This document shows, piece after piece, positions 24,355-33,298 of a stretch of 64,000 nt of DNA. A program made the position numbers and the translations under genes. The notes beneath the pieces are model-generated. The model saw nothing but the letters and a program-made list of their open reading frames with translations. It searched no databases and was not told where the DNA came from. Position 1 is the first letter of the stretch. Every line of letters starts with the position of its first letter. Source of the stretch: Corynebacterium uberis (GTDB lineage: Bacteria > Actinomycetota > Actinomycetes > Mycobacteriales > Mycobacteriaceae). The DNA lies in NCBI RefSeq assembly GCF_020616335.1, contig NZ_CP085051.1, positions 124,001 through 188,000 on the forward strand, in the 5' to 3' direction.

Positions 24355-24876
24355 ATGAAGCCGTGGGACCCGCAAGATGACGAGCACGACGATGATCGCG
24401 ACGATGACGTCACCTTTGCCGTGACGGTGGTGCGCACCGAGGAGCTCCAGTGGCAGGTGCGCGAGTACGACGATCCGCTCGATTCGATCGACGACGCCAC
24501 CGCCGCCGTGCGTGCCCTGCGCGCTCCCGGCCCCGCCTTCGCGTTGGTGTGCGTGGAGGATGACTACTTTGTCATCGTGCGCCCCACCCCCCGCGATACG
24601 CGCGTGTTCATCTCTGATGCGGCCGCGGCGGTGGAAGACGACTACGCCGCCAGCGCTCTCGAGGAGATGGGGGCGGACATCCCGGAGGATGTCGCCGACG
24701 ATGAATCCTGGCCCGACGGCGACTTTGACATCCTCGCTGACCTGGGCCTATCCGAGGAGGTCTTGGGGGTCATCGTCAGCGACGAAGACGCCTGGGCCTC
24801 CGAACTGGTGCTGCGCGTCGCCGAGGAACTGGGCTTCGACGAGGAGCTGGGCACCGCCGTCGATGTGGACTTCTAG
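24355..24876 (+). CDS. Acidic tRNA-adenosine-deaminase-associated protein
   Basis: A 173-residue, very acidic protein of the actinobacterial family encoded next to tadA. The N-terminus is Asp-rich (DEHDDDRDDD), followed by FAVTVVRTEELQWQV and the core FALVCVEDDYFVIVRPTP, VFISDAAAA and the C-terminal LGLSEEVLGVIVSDEDAWASE. The function is unknown; constant linkage to tadA suggests a role in tRNA editing or complex stability. The ATG at 24355 begins a run of translated acidic codons. The tadA start lies within its last codons. Confidence 0.85.
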   Translation: MKPWDPQDDEHDDDRDDDVTFAVTVVRTEELQWQVREYDDPLDSIDDATAAVRALRAPGPAFALVCVEDDYFVIVRPTPRDTRVFISDAAAAVEDDYAASALEEMGADIPEDVADDESWPDGDFDILADLGLSEEVLGVIVSDEDAWASELVLRVAEELGFDEELGTAVDVDF

Positions 24877-25369
24877 GGTGCCCGCAGGCCTGCCCCCGCA
24901 GCGCCGCGCCGTGGAAGCCCACGAGCGCATGGGCACCGCCCTCGCCGTGGCGCGCACCACTCCGCTTGCCGACGTCCCCGTCGGCGCCGTCGTCTTCGAT
25001 CCTCACGGCCGGCCGCTAGCCTGCGCCACCAACCAGCGCGAAACCTGCGGCGACCCCACGGCGCACGCAGAAGTCCTGGCGCTGCGCGCCGCCGCAGCCC
25101 GCTTCGGCGACGGCTGGCGGCTCACCGGATGCAGCCTCTACGTCACCTTAGAACCCTGCACGATGTGCGCCGGGGCCATCCTGGGTGCGCGGATCTCCGA
25201 GGTTGTCTTTGGCGCCTGGGAGCCCAAGACCGGGGCCGTGGGATCCCTCTATGACGTGCTACGCGACTCCAGCGTGCGGCCCCCCATCGCCGTGGTCGGA
25301 GGGGTGCGAGAAGAAGAATGCGCCGCGCTATTAAAAAAGTTCTTTGCTGGTGCCCGTGAGCAGGGATAA
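24863..25369 (+). CDS. tadA: tRNA adenosine(34) deaminase TadA
   Basis: Zinc deaminase that converts A34 of tRNA-Arg(ACG) to inosine. Its likely substrate genes lie at 20660 and 22339. The 168-residue protein has the zinc and catalytic motifs HAE (DPTAHAEVLAL) and PCxxC (TLEPCTMCAGA), plus VPVGAVVFD and the family C-terminus with EEECAALLKKFF. The start is ATG 24863 (overlapping the previous gene by 14 bases) or GTG 24878 just after its stop; neither has an ideal ribosome site, so coupling to the upstream gene is likely. Confidence 0.93.
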   Translation: MWTSRVPAGLPPQRRAVEAHERMGTALAVARTTPLADVPVGAVVFDPHGRPLACATNQRETCGDPTAHAEVLALRAAAARFGDGWRLTGCSLYVTLEPCTMCAGAILGARISEVVFGAWEPKTGAVGSLYDVLRDSSVRPPIAVVGGVREEECAALLKKFFAGAREQG

Positions 25370-25511
25370 TCGATTAACTACAGGGCAACGGTGTGTGGGG
25401 GGTAACAATTTGGGAAAAAGTTCTGCGCGATGGTGGCGGGGTACTCAGAAGCGCCGTTACAATGGGGCGCGGTAACTGTAGTTGATGAAAAGAAAAGGAG
25501 AGTGATCGCCC

Positions 25512-25673
25512 ATGGGTCTTCTGGACGACGCCAAGGACAAGGTCAACGAGGCTAAGGACGCTCTTGCTGGCACCGACGCTGACGAGGTCAAGGACAAGGC
25601 CCAGGAGGTCGCTGGCCAGGCCAAGGACAAGGCTGAGGATGCCGTCAACGACGTCAAGGACAAGCTCAACTAA
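25512..25673 (+). CDS. Small Lys/Asp/Ala-rich stress-type protein, 53 aa
   Basis: A short protein made almost entirely of A, K, D, E and V in amphipathic repeats: MGLLDDAKDKVNEAKDAL, then DADEVKDKAQEVAGQAKDKA. This is the pattern of CsbD-like and MT0933-type small proteins, which are often general-stress induced or annotated as putative antitoxins. The ATG is preceded by AAAAGGAG. No partner toxin gene is adjacent, so an antitoxin role is doubtful. A similar small gene follows at 25816. Confidence 0.75.
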   Translation: MGLLDDAKDKVNEAKDALAGTDADEVKDKAQEVAGQAKDKAEDAVNDVKDKLN

Positions 25674-25703
25674 GAGAGCGCCCGTGACCGTCTAGCGGTC
25701 GTC

Positions 25704-25751
25704 GGCGGCGGGAACCTGCCCCCAACACGGTGGGCGGGAACCGCCGCCTCG
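25704..25751 (+). terminator. Stem-loop after the 53-aa gene
   Basis: GGCGGCGG (25704-25711) pairs with CCGCCGCC (25741-25748), and inner CTGCCC/GGGCGG can extend the fold. Only a weak T-rich tail follows (TCGTTACT), so termination may be partial, with read-through to the CsbD gene. Confidence 0.45.
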
Positions 25752-25815
25752 TTACTATCGTTTCTTTTATAAAAGCAGCAATGAGCTGAACTTTTCCTAC
25801 AGAAAGGAGCCCCAC

Positions 25816-26019
25816 ATGGGCGATCTTGGAGACAAGGCAGAGGGCCTGGCCGGAAAGGCCAAGGAGGCGTTCGGCGACGCCACCGATAACAAGGACCTGG
25901 AGAACGAGGGCAAGGCCGATCAGGTCAAGTCCGACGTCAAGGAAGCCATCACCGACGCCGGTGAGAAGATCAAGGACAAGGCCAACGAGATCATCGGCTC
26001 CTTCAAGAAGGACGACTAG
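25816..26019 (+). CDS. CsbD-family stress protein, 67 aa
   Basis: Matches the CsbD pattern: GLAGKAKEAFGDATDNKDLENEGKADQ followed by a second amphipathic helix (VKEAITDAGEKIKDKANEI). CsbD proteins are abundant small general-stress proteins in many bacteria; the biochemical role is unknown. ATG 25816 is preceded by AGAAAGGAG at ideal spacing. It follows the related 53-aa gene and is closed by a strong terminator. Confidence 0.9.
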   Translation: MGDLGDKAEGLAGKAKEAFGDATDNKDLENEGKADQVKSDVKEAITDAGEKIKDKANEIIGSFKKDD

Positions 26020-26035
26020 TTCTCTCGCCGCATCC

Positions 26036-26084
26036 CACGCGGGGTAGGTCACCAGCGAAGCAGGCTGGTCCTACCCCGCGTTTT
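26036..26084 (+). terminator. Rho-independent terminator after CsbD gene
   Basis: ACGCGGGGTAGG pairs perfectly with CCTACCCCGCGT (12 bp), with an inner ACCAGC/GCTGGT stem, followed by TTTTG. Very stable. Confidence 0.93.
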
Positions 26085-26119
26085 GTGTGCGCCCCGATGT
26101 TTCCTATACCCTATGGGGC

Positions 26120-26207
26120 GGTGGCGTGTCCGAGCGGCCGAAGGTGCTCGCCTCGAAAGCGAGTGTTGGGTAACCCCCAACCGCGGGTTCAAATCCCGCC
26201 GCCACCG
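26120..26207 (+). tRNA. tRNA-Ser (anticodon CGA)
   Basis: An 88-base gene with acceptor GGTGGCG/CGCCACC and discriminator G. CTCGCCTCGAAAGCGAG gives anticodon CGA. It has a long variable arm and the T-loop GGTTCAAATC. It reads UCG. Confidence 0.96.
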
Positions 26208-26603
26208 CCAATTTTTTCCACCAACGTCTCGCCCCAGTGCGTCTTTGCGCGCGGGCGGGGCGTTGGTTTTTGTGTAGCGGCAGGGGGAGCCGTCGGCCGG
26301 GGACACCCCGCGTGAGCTGTTGGGCGTGGTTTGTTGCGTGTGAGCTATTGCGCGTGAGCTGCCGGGAGGTTGCGCTCTCCGGGCCCGCGGCGCGCGCACT
26401 CGGCGGCAATGCTTACGGCGGGTCTGTGCGCTGAGCGCCGCCCGCAGGAAGGGCGCAGGCGAACCTGTTAGCGTGGGTGAGTAATTGCGTCCGGCGTCGG
26501 CTCTTGGTGCACTGGGGCAGCGGCGTACACTCGGTACGCTATGCGCGCCGGGGTGTTGGCGGGCGGTCACACTGACCTATCTGGTGATTGAGGAGTAAGC
26601 CCA
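26208..26603. other. Intergenic region upstream of the MMPL gene
   Basis: About 395 bases without a gene. Near 26330-26362 is an imperfect 15-base tandem (TTGCGTGTGAGCTA, TTGCGCGTGAGCTG) with a third partial GCGTGAGCTGTTG just before. No convincing promoter or operator was identified. The ribosome site of the next gene (GAGGAG) lies at 26590-26595. Confidence 0.6.
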
Positions 26604-29090
26604 GTGGCAAAAATGCTGTATGCGCTCGGTCGATGGTGCTACCACAAAAAGTGGTGGGTCCTTACCGCGTGGCTGCTTATTCTGGGCTGCGTGGCCACGT
26701 CCGCGCTGCTGCTCATGAAGCCTTTTACCAGCCAATTCTCCATTAATAATTCGCCCGCGATTGAAGCAACTCGGTCCTTGGTGCGCAATTTCCCGGAGGG
26801 CGGAAACCCGGTGACCGCGGCGTCGGTGACTTTGGTGTTTCGGGCGCCGGAGGGCCAGCTGTTAAGCGATCCGCATAATTCTCAGGCCATTGATGCCGTG
26901 GTGGATGGTGTTCGCCGGGATTTGGATGGCCAATTGGCCGATACGCTGCGTTTTGGCAATCCGGTGGTGCTGTCCGATCAGTTGGCCGAACAGGTGGCCA
27001 AGGTGTCCATGGATAGTGGCCTTCCGGAGGCCACCGCGCGGGAGGATGCTGACAATCTGCGGCTGTTGTCTCAGGATGGGCGCACCGGGTACACCACCTT
27101 TACCCTTGATGCCCCCACGAACATGGACGTCACCCAGGAGCAGCGCGATGCGGTGAAGTCGGCCATGGAGATTGGCCGGCAGGCTGGCTTACAGGTGGAG
27201 GCCGGGGGGCAGGGGTTCGGCGATCCGATTGAGGTGAAGGCCTCCAGCGAGGTGGTCGGCCTTGTGGTGGCGTTTGTGGTGCTGATTTTCACCTTCGGCT
27301 CGTTGATGGCCGCCGGTTTGCCGTTGATTACTGCGGTCATTGGGGTGGGAATTGGCGTATTGGGCATTTTTATTACCACACATTTTGTGGAGCTCAATGA
27401 TGTGACGCCCACGTTGGCGGTCATGATTGGCCTGGCTGTGGGCATCGATTATGCCCTGTTTATTTTGTCGCGGTATCGCTCAGAACGTCAGCGAATGCCT
27501 GACGATCAAGCCGCGGGTATGGCCACCGGTACGGCGGGTTCAGCCGTGGTATTTGCGGCCACGACGGTGATTGTTGCTTTGGCTGCGCTGTCGGTGGCCA
27601 ATATTGGGTTCCTTACGGCGATGGGCCTGCTGGCGGCGCTGACGGTGTTCGTGGCGTCGTTGGTGGCGGTCACCCTGGTTCCGGCTTTGTTGGGAATTGT
27701 GGGCTCGCGGGCCTTCGGCGGCGCTATTCCGGGCATTGCGGGCAATAGGAAGCGTTCGGGCGGGATGTCGCGTGCTTTCCGCCGGGGGCGGTCGATGGGG
27801 CAGTCCTGGGTGAAGTTTGTTCATCGGGTGCCTGGCTTAGTTGTTGCCGTGGTGGTCCTTGGTTTGGGCGCGCTGACGTTGCCGGTGACGCAGCTGGAAA
27901 TGGCGCTGCCGTCCGATTCGACGTCGAATATTGAAACCACGCAGCGCAAGGCCGCTGATTTGTTGGCGGATGGTTTTGGCGCTGGCATTAATGCGCCATT
28001 TTTGTTGGTGGTGGATGCGCATCAGGTGGCTGCTGACGCCCCGGCGTTGCGTCCGCTTATCGACGCCCAGCGGGCCGGCGTCCCCGAGGCAGAGTTCGAC
28101 GAGCGCCACGCCGCCGCGCAGGCATCCTTCCTGTACACGGTCGATGTCATCGACGGGATGGCCGGGGTGAAGAATGCCCAGTTGGTGGGCATGAACGGGG
28201 ACACCACGGCCGCGCAGGTGATGGTCACCCCGCTGACCGGGCCGGATGAGCAGGAAACGGTCGCGGTATCGCATGCGCTGCGGGAGCGGGCGCATGAGAT
28301 TTCTGCGGCGACGGGCACGCAGGTGGGCCTGACGGGCCTGACGGCCGTGCAGATGGACATCACTGAGACCCTCAGTGGGGCGATGCCGCTGTACCTGTCC
28401 ATCGTGGTGGGTCTGGCTATTGTGCTGCTGCTGGTGATCTTCCGGTCCGTCATGGTCCCGCTGGTCGCCGGGCTGGGGTTCCTGTTGTCTGTGGGTGCCG
28501 CGTTCGGCGTGACCGTGTTGGTCTGGCAGCAGGGGTTGTGGGGCCTGGTTTCCTCGCCCGCCCCGCTGATTTCCTTTATGCCCATCTTCCTCATCGGCGT
28601 GACGTTTGGTTTGGCCATGGACTACCAGGTGTTTTTGGTCACGCGCATGCGGGAGCACTTCACCCACCATGGCGGCCGGACCCGGGAGGATTCCCGCTAT
28701 ACGGCGGTGGAGGAATCGGTTATTGCGGGCTTCTCCCAGTCCGCCCGGGTGGTCACCGCCGCGGCTTTGATCATGATCGCCGTGTTCGTGGCGTTTATTG
28801 ATCAGCCGTTGCCGTTCATCCAGATCTTCGGCTTTGCCCTGGGCATGGGTGTGCTCTTTGATGCGTTCTTTATCCGCCTCGCGTTGGTTCCGGCGGCCAT
28901 GTTTATTCTGGGCCGGGCGACGTGGTGGATGCCGCGCTGGTTGGATCGCATATTGCCGTCGTTGGATGTGGAAGGCGCGGCATTGCAGGATCAGGCCCGG
29001 CGGGCGGAGCAGGAGTACCGGGAGCAGCAGGCTGCTGCCTCGGCGCGCAGCGCGGGGGCGCATCGTTTGCGCCGGACGGGTCGCAGGTAG
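26604..29090 (+). CDS. MMPL-family RND transporter
   Basis: An 828-residue RND-type transporter of the MMPL/ActII-3 group, driven by the proton gradient. It has an N-terminal membrane helix (WWVLTAWLLILGCVATSALLL), a large extracytoplasmic loop (about 45-200), six helices with the GLAVGIDYALFILSRYRSE motif near 280, a second helix-loop unit, and the matching FGLAMDYQVFLVTRMREH motif near 670. The paired Asp residues in these motifs carry protons. Corynebacterial relatives export mycolates or other lipids, but the substrate cannot be read here. The C-terminus is a short Arg-rich tail. GTG start with GAGGAG upstream. Confidence 0.9.
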   Translation: MAKMLYALGRWCYHKKWWVLTAWLLILGCVATSALLLMKPFTSQFSINNSPAIEATRSLVRNFPEGGNPVTAASVTLVFRAPEGQLLSDPHNSQAIDAVVDGVRRDLDGQLADTLRFGNPVVLSDQLAEQVAKVSMDSGLPEATAREDADNLRLLSQDGRTGYTTFTLDAPTNMDVTQEQRDAVKSAMEIGRQAGLQVEAGGQGFGDPIEVKASSEVVGLVVAFVVLIFTFGSLMAAGLPLITAVIGVGIGVLGIFITTHFVELNDVTPTLAVMIGLAVGIDYALFILSRYRSERQRMPDDQAAGMATGTAGSAVVFAATTVIVALAALSVANIGFLTAMGLLAALTVFVASLVAVTLVPALLGIVGSRAFGGAIPGIAGNRKRSGGMSRAFRRGRSMGQSWVKFVHRVPGLVVAVVVLGLGALTLPVTQLEMALPSDSTSNIETTQRKAADLLADGFGAGINAPFLLVVDAHQVAADAPALRPLIDAQRAGVPEAEFDERHAAAQASFLYTVDVIDGMAGVKNAQLVGMNGDTTAAQVMVTPLTGPDEQETVAVSHALRERAHEISAATGTQVGLTGLTAVQMDITETLSGAMPLYLSIVVGLAIVLLLVIFRSVMVPLVAGLGFLLSVGAAFGVTVLVWQQGLWGLVSSPAPLISFMPIFLIGVTFGLAMDYQVFLVTRMREHFTHHGGRTREDSRYTAVEESVIAGFSQSARVVTAAALIMIAVFVAFIDQPLPFIQIFGFALGMGVLFDAFFIRLALVPAAMFILGRATWWMPRWLDRILPSLDVEGAALQDQARRAEQEYREQQAAASARSAGAHRLRRTGRR

Positions 29091-29110
29091 GCAGGTAAGG
29101 CAGGTAGACG

Positions 29111-30397
29111 ATGAGCGTAGGACATGAGGAAGGCGTGGACATGGGCACGGAGGATCTTTCTTTTGAGGTCGGGCACCGCCTGCCCGAAGGGCCGGGCAAG
29201 CACGGCCGGACCGGCGTGATTTCTACCCCGCACGGGCCCATTGCCACGCCGGCGTTTATTCCGGTGGCCACCAAGGCCACCGTGAAGACGCTGACTCCGG
29301 AGCAGATCCGGCAGACCGGCGCCCAGGCGATCCTGTCTAACGCCTATCACCTGTATTTGCAGCCTGGCCCGGATATCGTCGATGAGGCCGGCGGGTTGGC
29401 CACGTTTGAGAATTGGCACGGGCCCACCTACACCGACTCCGGCGGATTCCAGGTGATGAGCCTGGGCGTGGGGTTTAAAAAGGTGCTGGCCATGGACGTG
29501 GCCAATCTCACGGAGAAGGACGTCCGGGCGGCAAAGAAGGAGCGCCTGGCCAAGGTCGATGAAGACGGCGTTGATTTCCGTTCGGTGATCAACGGGTCGC
29601 GGCACCGCTTTACCCCAGAGCGTTCCATGCAGATCCAGCACGAGCTCGGCGCGGATATCATGTTCGCTTTTGATGAGCTGACCACCCTGGTGGATTCGCG
29701 CGAGTACCAAGAGCAATCCCTGCGCCGGACGACGCGCTGGGCGCAGCGCTGCCTGGTGGAGCATGACCGGCTGACGCGGGAGCGCGCGGAGAAGCCCAAG
29801 CAGTCCCTGTGGGGGGTGGTGCAGGGCGCCCAGTATGAGGATTTGCGGCGCACTGCTGCTCGTGACTTGGTGGCGCTGTCTGATCAGGCGCAGCGAAGCG
29901 GGGCCCGCGGTTTTGGCGGCTTTGGCATTGGTGGGGCCCTGGAGAAGGAGAATCTGGGCACCATCGTGGGCTGGGTGTGCGATGAGTTGCCGGAGGATAA
30001 GCCGCGGCACTTGTTGGGCATCTCGGAGCCGGATGATCTGTTTGTGGCGATTGAGGCTGGGGCGGATACGTTTGATTGCGTGGCCCCGACGCGCCTGGGC
30101 CGCCGCGGCGGGGTGTACACGCTGGATGGGCGCATGAATCTGGGGACTGCCCGGTTCAAGCGGGACTTCCGGGGTATTGATGAGGAGTTCGGCGGCTACG
30201 TGTCGCAGAATTATTCGCGGGCCTATATCCACCATTTGCTTAAGGCCCGGGAGTTTCTGGCGGGCACGTTGTGTACGTTGCACAATCTCACGTTCATGGT
30301 GGGTCTGGTTGATCGGATTAGGCAGTCGATCTCGGAGGGGGACTATGAGGCGTTTCGGGATGAGTTTCTTGGGCGGTATTACGCGTCGCGGGGGTGA
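29111..30397 (+). CDS. tgt: tRNA-guanine(34) transglycosylase lacking zinc-site cysteines
   Basis: Exchanges G34 of GUN tRNAs for a queuosine precursor base. The 428-residue TIM barrel has the general acid/base Asp109 (TYTDSGGFQVMSL), pocket residues Asp188-Glu-Leu190, WGVVQGAQYEDLR, and the nucleophile Asp322 (DTFDCVAPTR). In E. coli-type enzymes zinc is bound by CxCxxC and a later His (PECDCYTCRNYSRAYL). Here the same place reads EEFGGYVSQNYSRAYI, so all three cysteines are replaced (Phe360, Gly362, Ser365), while His391 remains. Leu190 replaces the Cys of preQ1-using enzymes, suggesting a different substrate such as queuine. It lies near yhhQ- and gluQ-type genes. Confidence 0.9.
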   Translation: MSVGHEEGVDMGTEDLSFEVGHRLPEGPGKHGRTGVISTPHGPIATPAFIPVATKATVKTLTPEQIRQTGAQAILSNAYHLYLQPGPDIVDEAGGLATFENWHGPTYTDSGGFQVMSLGVGFKKVLAMDVANLTEKDVRAAKKERLAKVDEDGVDFRSVINGSRHRFTPERSMQIQHELGADIMFAFDELTTLVDSREYQEQSLRRTTRWAQRCLVEHDRLTRERAEKPKQSLWGVVQGAQYEDLRRTAARDLVALSDQAQRSGARGFGGFGIGGALEKENLGTIVGWVCDELPEDKPRHLLGISEPDDLFVAIEAGADTFDCVAPTRLGRRGGVYTLDGRMNLGTARFKRDFRGIDEEFGGYVSQNYSRAYIHHLLKAREFLAGTLCTLHNLTFMVGLVDRIRQSISEGDYEAFRDEFLGRYYASRG

Positions 30398-30568
30398 GTG
30401 GGTGCGCGTAGGTGAGGCGCTGGTGTGTGCGTGGCGGCGTGTAAGGTGAAGTGGTCATGCTCGTGATGGCCGTCGGTGATAACTGTGTGCGGTGTTTTGT
30501 TCGCGGGCAGTTGGAGTTAGTGCACGCCAGTTAGGGCCCTTCGTGTGGGCTCAGTCAGCAAGGTAGCG

Positions 30569-32497
30569 ATGACCTCAAGAAACCAATTCCGATACGCAAC
30601 ACCGACGCGCCGGCCGGCCACACAGGCGGGGGGCCGGCATCGCCATCGTTCGGCGCGACCGTCGCGGAGGGCGACGGGGCGCCCGCAAGGCTGGTCCACA
30701 ACGGTGTCCACTATTTCCGCGATGATGATGACGCTGGATATCACCATCGTGTTGGTGGCTCTTCCTGCCATTTCGGAAGATCTGAAGTTGACCTTGTCCG
30801 GCGGCCAGTGGGTGATTAACGCCTATTCGCTGGCTTTCGCCTCCTTGATGCTGAGCGTGGGCTCCATTTCGGATCTCATTGGCAGGCGCACAATTTTCCT
30901 CATCGGCCATGTGCTCTTCCTCGCGGCGTCGGTGGGCTGTTTGCTCGCGGATTCGCAAACGCTCCTGGTCGCCTCCCGGGCTGTGCAGGGTGCGGGCGGC
31001 GCGTTGGTTTTTGGTACCTCGGTGCCGTTGCTTTCTGACGCCTTCTCTCCCGCAGAAAAGAAGGAGCGCACGCGCGCGATCGCCATCCTCATGGGCCTGT
31101 CGGCCGCGGCCAGCGCCATCGGCCCGCTCATCGGCGGGGCGCTGGTAGAAAACGGCGCGTGGGAGTGGATTTTTGCCATCAATATCCCGATTGGCCTGTT
31201 CGTGATTGTCACGACCATGCTGTTCATCCCGGATCTGCACAAGCAGGCCCGGCTGGCGGGCAAGCGCGATATGCCGCCGGTGGATATTCCCACGACGATC
31301 CTGGCTGCGGGGATGCTGTTTGCGCTCAATTACGCCATCATTTCCGGCCCGGAGCGCGGGTGGACCCACTGGGTGGTGGTGGTCAGCTTTGCGGTCTCGC
31401 TCCAGCTGGGGGTGATCATGGCGTGGATCCAGACCGTCAAGGGGGATTCGGCGATGATCGATATCCGACTATTTAAGATCCCCTCCTTTTCCACGGTTTC
31501 TTTCTCCGCGTTTGCGGCGCGACTATTTAGCTTTGGAATGATGCCCTTCCTGGTGCTGTGGCTAGCGGGCCAGGCGGGGCTTTCTGCACTTCAGATCGGC
31601 TACGTCTCCATGGCGCTGGCGCTGCCGATCGTGCTGTTTTCTGGGGTGGGGCTGGTTATGGGGAAGTTCATGCGCCTGGGGTGGGTGCAGGCGGTGGGGA
31701 TGCTCATCGTGGGGGCGGGCCTGCTGTTGGGCCTGCTGGTGCACTGGGATTCGGATTGGCCGGATTTGATCCCGTCCTACGTGGTCATCGGTATTGGCAC
31801 GGGCATCATGCTGCCGCACCTGATGGATCTGTCGGTGTCCGTGGTGCCGCCAGAGAAGACGGGCACGGCCTCGGGCATTGCCAACACGTCGATGCCCCTG
31901 GGCACCAGCTTTGGTGTGGCCCTCTACGGCGCGTACCTGTCTAACCACATTGGGGACAAGTTCGATGGCGTGCCACAGCAGCTCATCGACGCCACCGAGG
32001 CCGCCCGGTTTGACCTGATTGACATGTATGCCCCGCAGTATGGGGAGCTGGCGCGCACCACCTTCGTGGAGGGCTTGCACGGCATTTTCATCATGGCGGC
32101 CATTTTTGCCACGATCGGGGCGCTGGCGTGTGCGTTGTTTATCCGGGAAAAGGATATCCGGACTGCCGAACAGGACATGGGTGTCTCCCGCCCGCGTTCC
32201 GGGCAGGCGCCTTCCCCGCGCCGCGGCGAGGCTGGGCGGGCCCGCCGCGCCCCGCAGCAGCGCACCAGAATCCCGGGAAAGCCGGGCACCCCGGCCGCCC
32301 CGGGGGCGGCCCCGCGCCCGCGGCCGCAGCACCACCCTGAGCAGCGGCGCGGGCTGCCTCGCCAGCAGTTCCCGGGCAGGGCGGCCGGGGCGCCTGGTTT
32401 GCCGGGTGGGCCGAGCGCGCAGCCGCAACGGTACCGCCGGGCGGTGCCGCAGGGGCGTCGAGAAGCGCTGCCTCCGGCTCAGGATTGGCGCCGCTGA
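30569..32497 (+). CDS. MFS transporter, DHA2-type, with basic C-terminal tail
   Basis: A 642-residue major facilitator with about 14 membrane segments. Motifs include LDITIVLVALPAI with the early Asp of drug:H+ antiporter-2 proteins, WVINAYSLAFASLMLSVGSI, GRRTIFLIGH (motif A) and ASAIGPLIGGALVE (motif C of exporters). The last 110 residues are a Pro/Arg/Gly/Gln-rich, strongly basic tail without membrane segments, unusual for the family. The ATG at 30569 follows AAGG; the frame is open further upstream from GTG 30545. The N-terminal 45 residues are basic and possibly not all translated. Substrate unknown. Its 3' end overlaps yhhQ convergently by 19 bases. Confidence 0.87.
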   Translation: MTSRNQFRYATPTRRPATQAGGRHRHRSARPSRRATGRPQGWSTTVSTISAMMMTLDITIVLVALPAISEDLKLTLSGGQWVINAYSLAFASLMLSVGSISDLIGRRTIFLIGHVLFLAASVGCLLADSQTLLVASRAVQGAGGALVFGTSVPLLSDAFSPAEKKERTRAIAILMGLSAAASAIGPLIGGALVENGAWEWIFAINIPIGLFVIVTTMLFIPDLHKQARLAGKRDMPPVDIPTTILAAGMLFALNYAIISGPERGWTHWVVVVSFAVSLQLGVIMAWIQTVKGDSAMIDIRLFKIPSFSTVSFSAFAARLFSFGMMPFLVLWLAGQAGLSALQIGYVSMALALPIVLFSGVGLVMGKFMRLGWVQAVGMLIVGAGLLLGLLVHWDSDWPDLIPSYVVIGIGTGIMLPHLMDLSVSVVPPEKTGTASGIANTSMPLGTSFGVALYGAYLSNHIGDKFDGVPQQLIDATEAARFDLIDMYAPQYGELARTTFVEGLHGIFIMAAIFATIGALACALFIREKDIRTAEQDMGVSRPRSGQAPSPRRGEAGRARRAPQQRTRIPGKPGTPAAPGAAPRPRPQHHPEQRRGLPRQQFPGRAAGAPGLPGGPSAQPQRYRRAVPQGRREALPPAQDWRR

Positions 32498-33150
32498 CCT
32501 TCGTGCGCTTTCACCCACCTGATGACGGCGTAGGTGATGGGCAGGACAACGGCTTCTATTCCGGTTTTCCAGATAAATCCCACGATGATGTAGTTGAGGG
32601 CATCTGTTGTGGAACTAATCCCAATGGCGGGTGCTGCGATGATGCAGAAAAGCAGCGTGTCGCCGAATTCCCCGACCACGGTGGAGCCCAAAAGGCGCGC
32701 CCATAAGGAGCGCTCCCCAGTACGCTTTTTCATGGCCACCAGCACGTAGGAATTGAGCAGTTGTCCTACCAGGTAGCCGGCCAGGGAGGCTGTAACAATG
32801 CGGGGGATCAGGCCTAAGACCAGCGAGAATTCTTCCTGGTTGTCGTAGAAGTCCGCGGCGGGCAGGGCAATGGCGATGTAAAAGGACGCCACGGCGATAA
32901 GGGTGGCGGCAAAGCCGGTCCAGATGACGCGGCGGGCGGCGGCGAATCCGTAGCATTCGGAGAGGACATCGCCAAGAATGTAGGCGGCGGGGAACAGGAA
33001 AAACGCCCCGTCGGTGACCAGGGGGCCAATGCTGACACCCTTGGTGGCTGTGATGTTGGACACCAAAAAGACGGTGACAAAGAGGATCCCCAGCACGGGG
33101 TACAACGAGCGCTGGACCGGGATGAACTGTGGCGTATTGGCGGAACTCAC
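32479..33150 (-). CDS. YhhQ-type queuosine precursor transporter
   Basis: A 223-residue protein with about six membrane helices of the VUT/YhhQ (DUF165) family, which imports preQ1, preQ0 or queuine. Typical features are [36 protein letters not shown] (with the conserved acidic and Cys residues), and [21 protein letters not shown] 33150 is chosen because it is preceded by GGAG and gives the family N-terminus; ATG 33168 is possible. It lies between an MFS gene and gluQ, 2 kb from tgt, which supports a role in salvage. Confidence 0.9.
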   Translation of the reverse strand: MSSANTPQFIPVQRSLYPVLGILFVTVFLVSNITATKGVSIGPLVTDGAFFLFPAAYILGDVLSECYGFAAARRVIWTGFAATLIAVASFYIAIALPAADFYDNQEEFSLVLGLIPRIVTASLAGYLVGQLLNSYVLVAMKKRTGERSLWARLLGSTVVGEFGDTLLFCIIAAPAIGISSTTDALNYIIVGFIWKTGIEAVVLPITYAVIRWVKAHEGQRRQS

Positions 33151-33298
33151 AGCACTCCATGCTGCCATGACAGGCGGGTACAGGCGGGTACAGGACGGCG
33201 CAGAAAGGTGCAGACCGCCGCAGACCGCCGCCAATACGGACGCACAAGGGCCGGGTCCGCGTTGGGGCGGGGCGGAGCGGACAATTATCCTGTGGGCC

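Noticed and set aside
25512-25673. Toxin-antitoxin module
   Set aside because: The small protein resembles families sometimes called antitoxins, but no toxin-like gene is adjacent and the neighbour is a CsbD protein.
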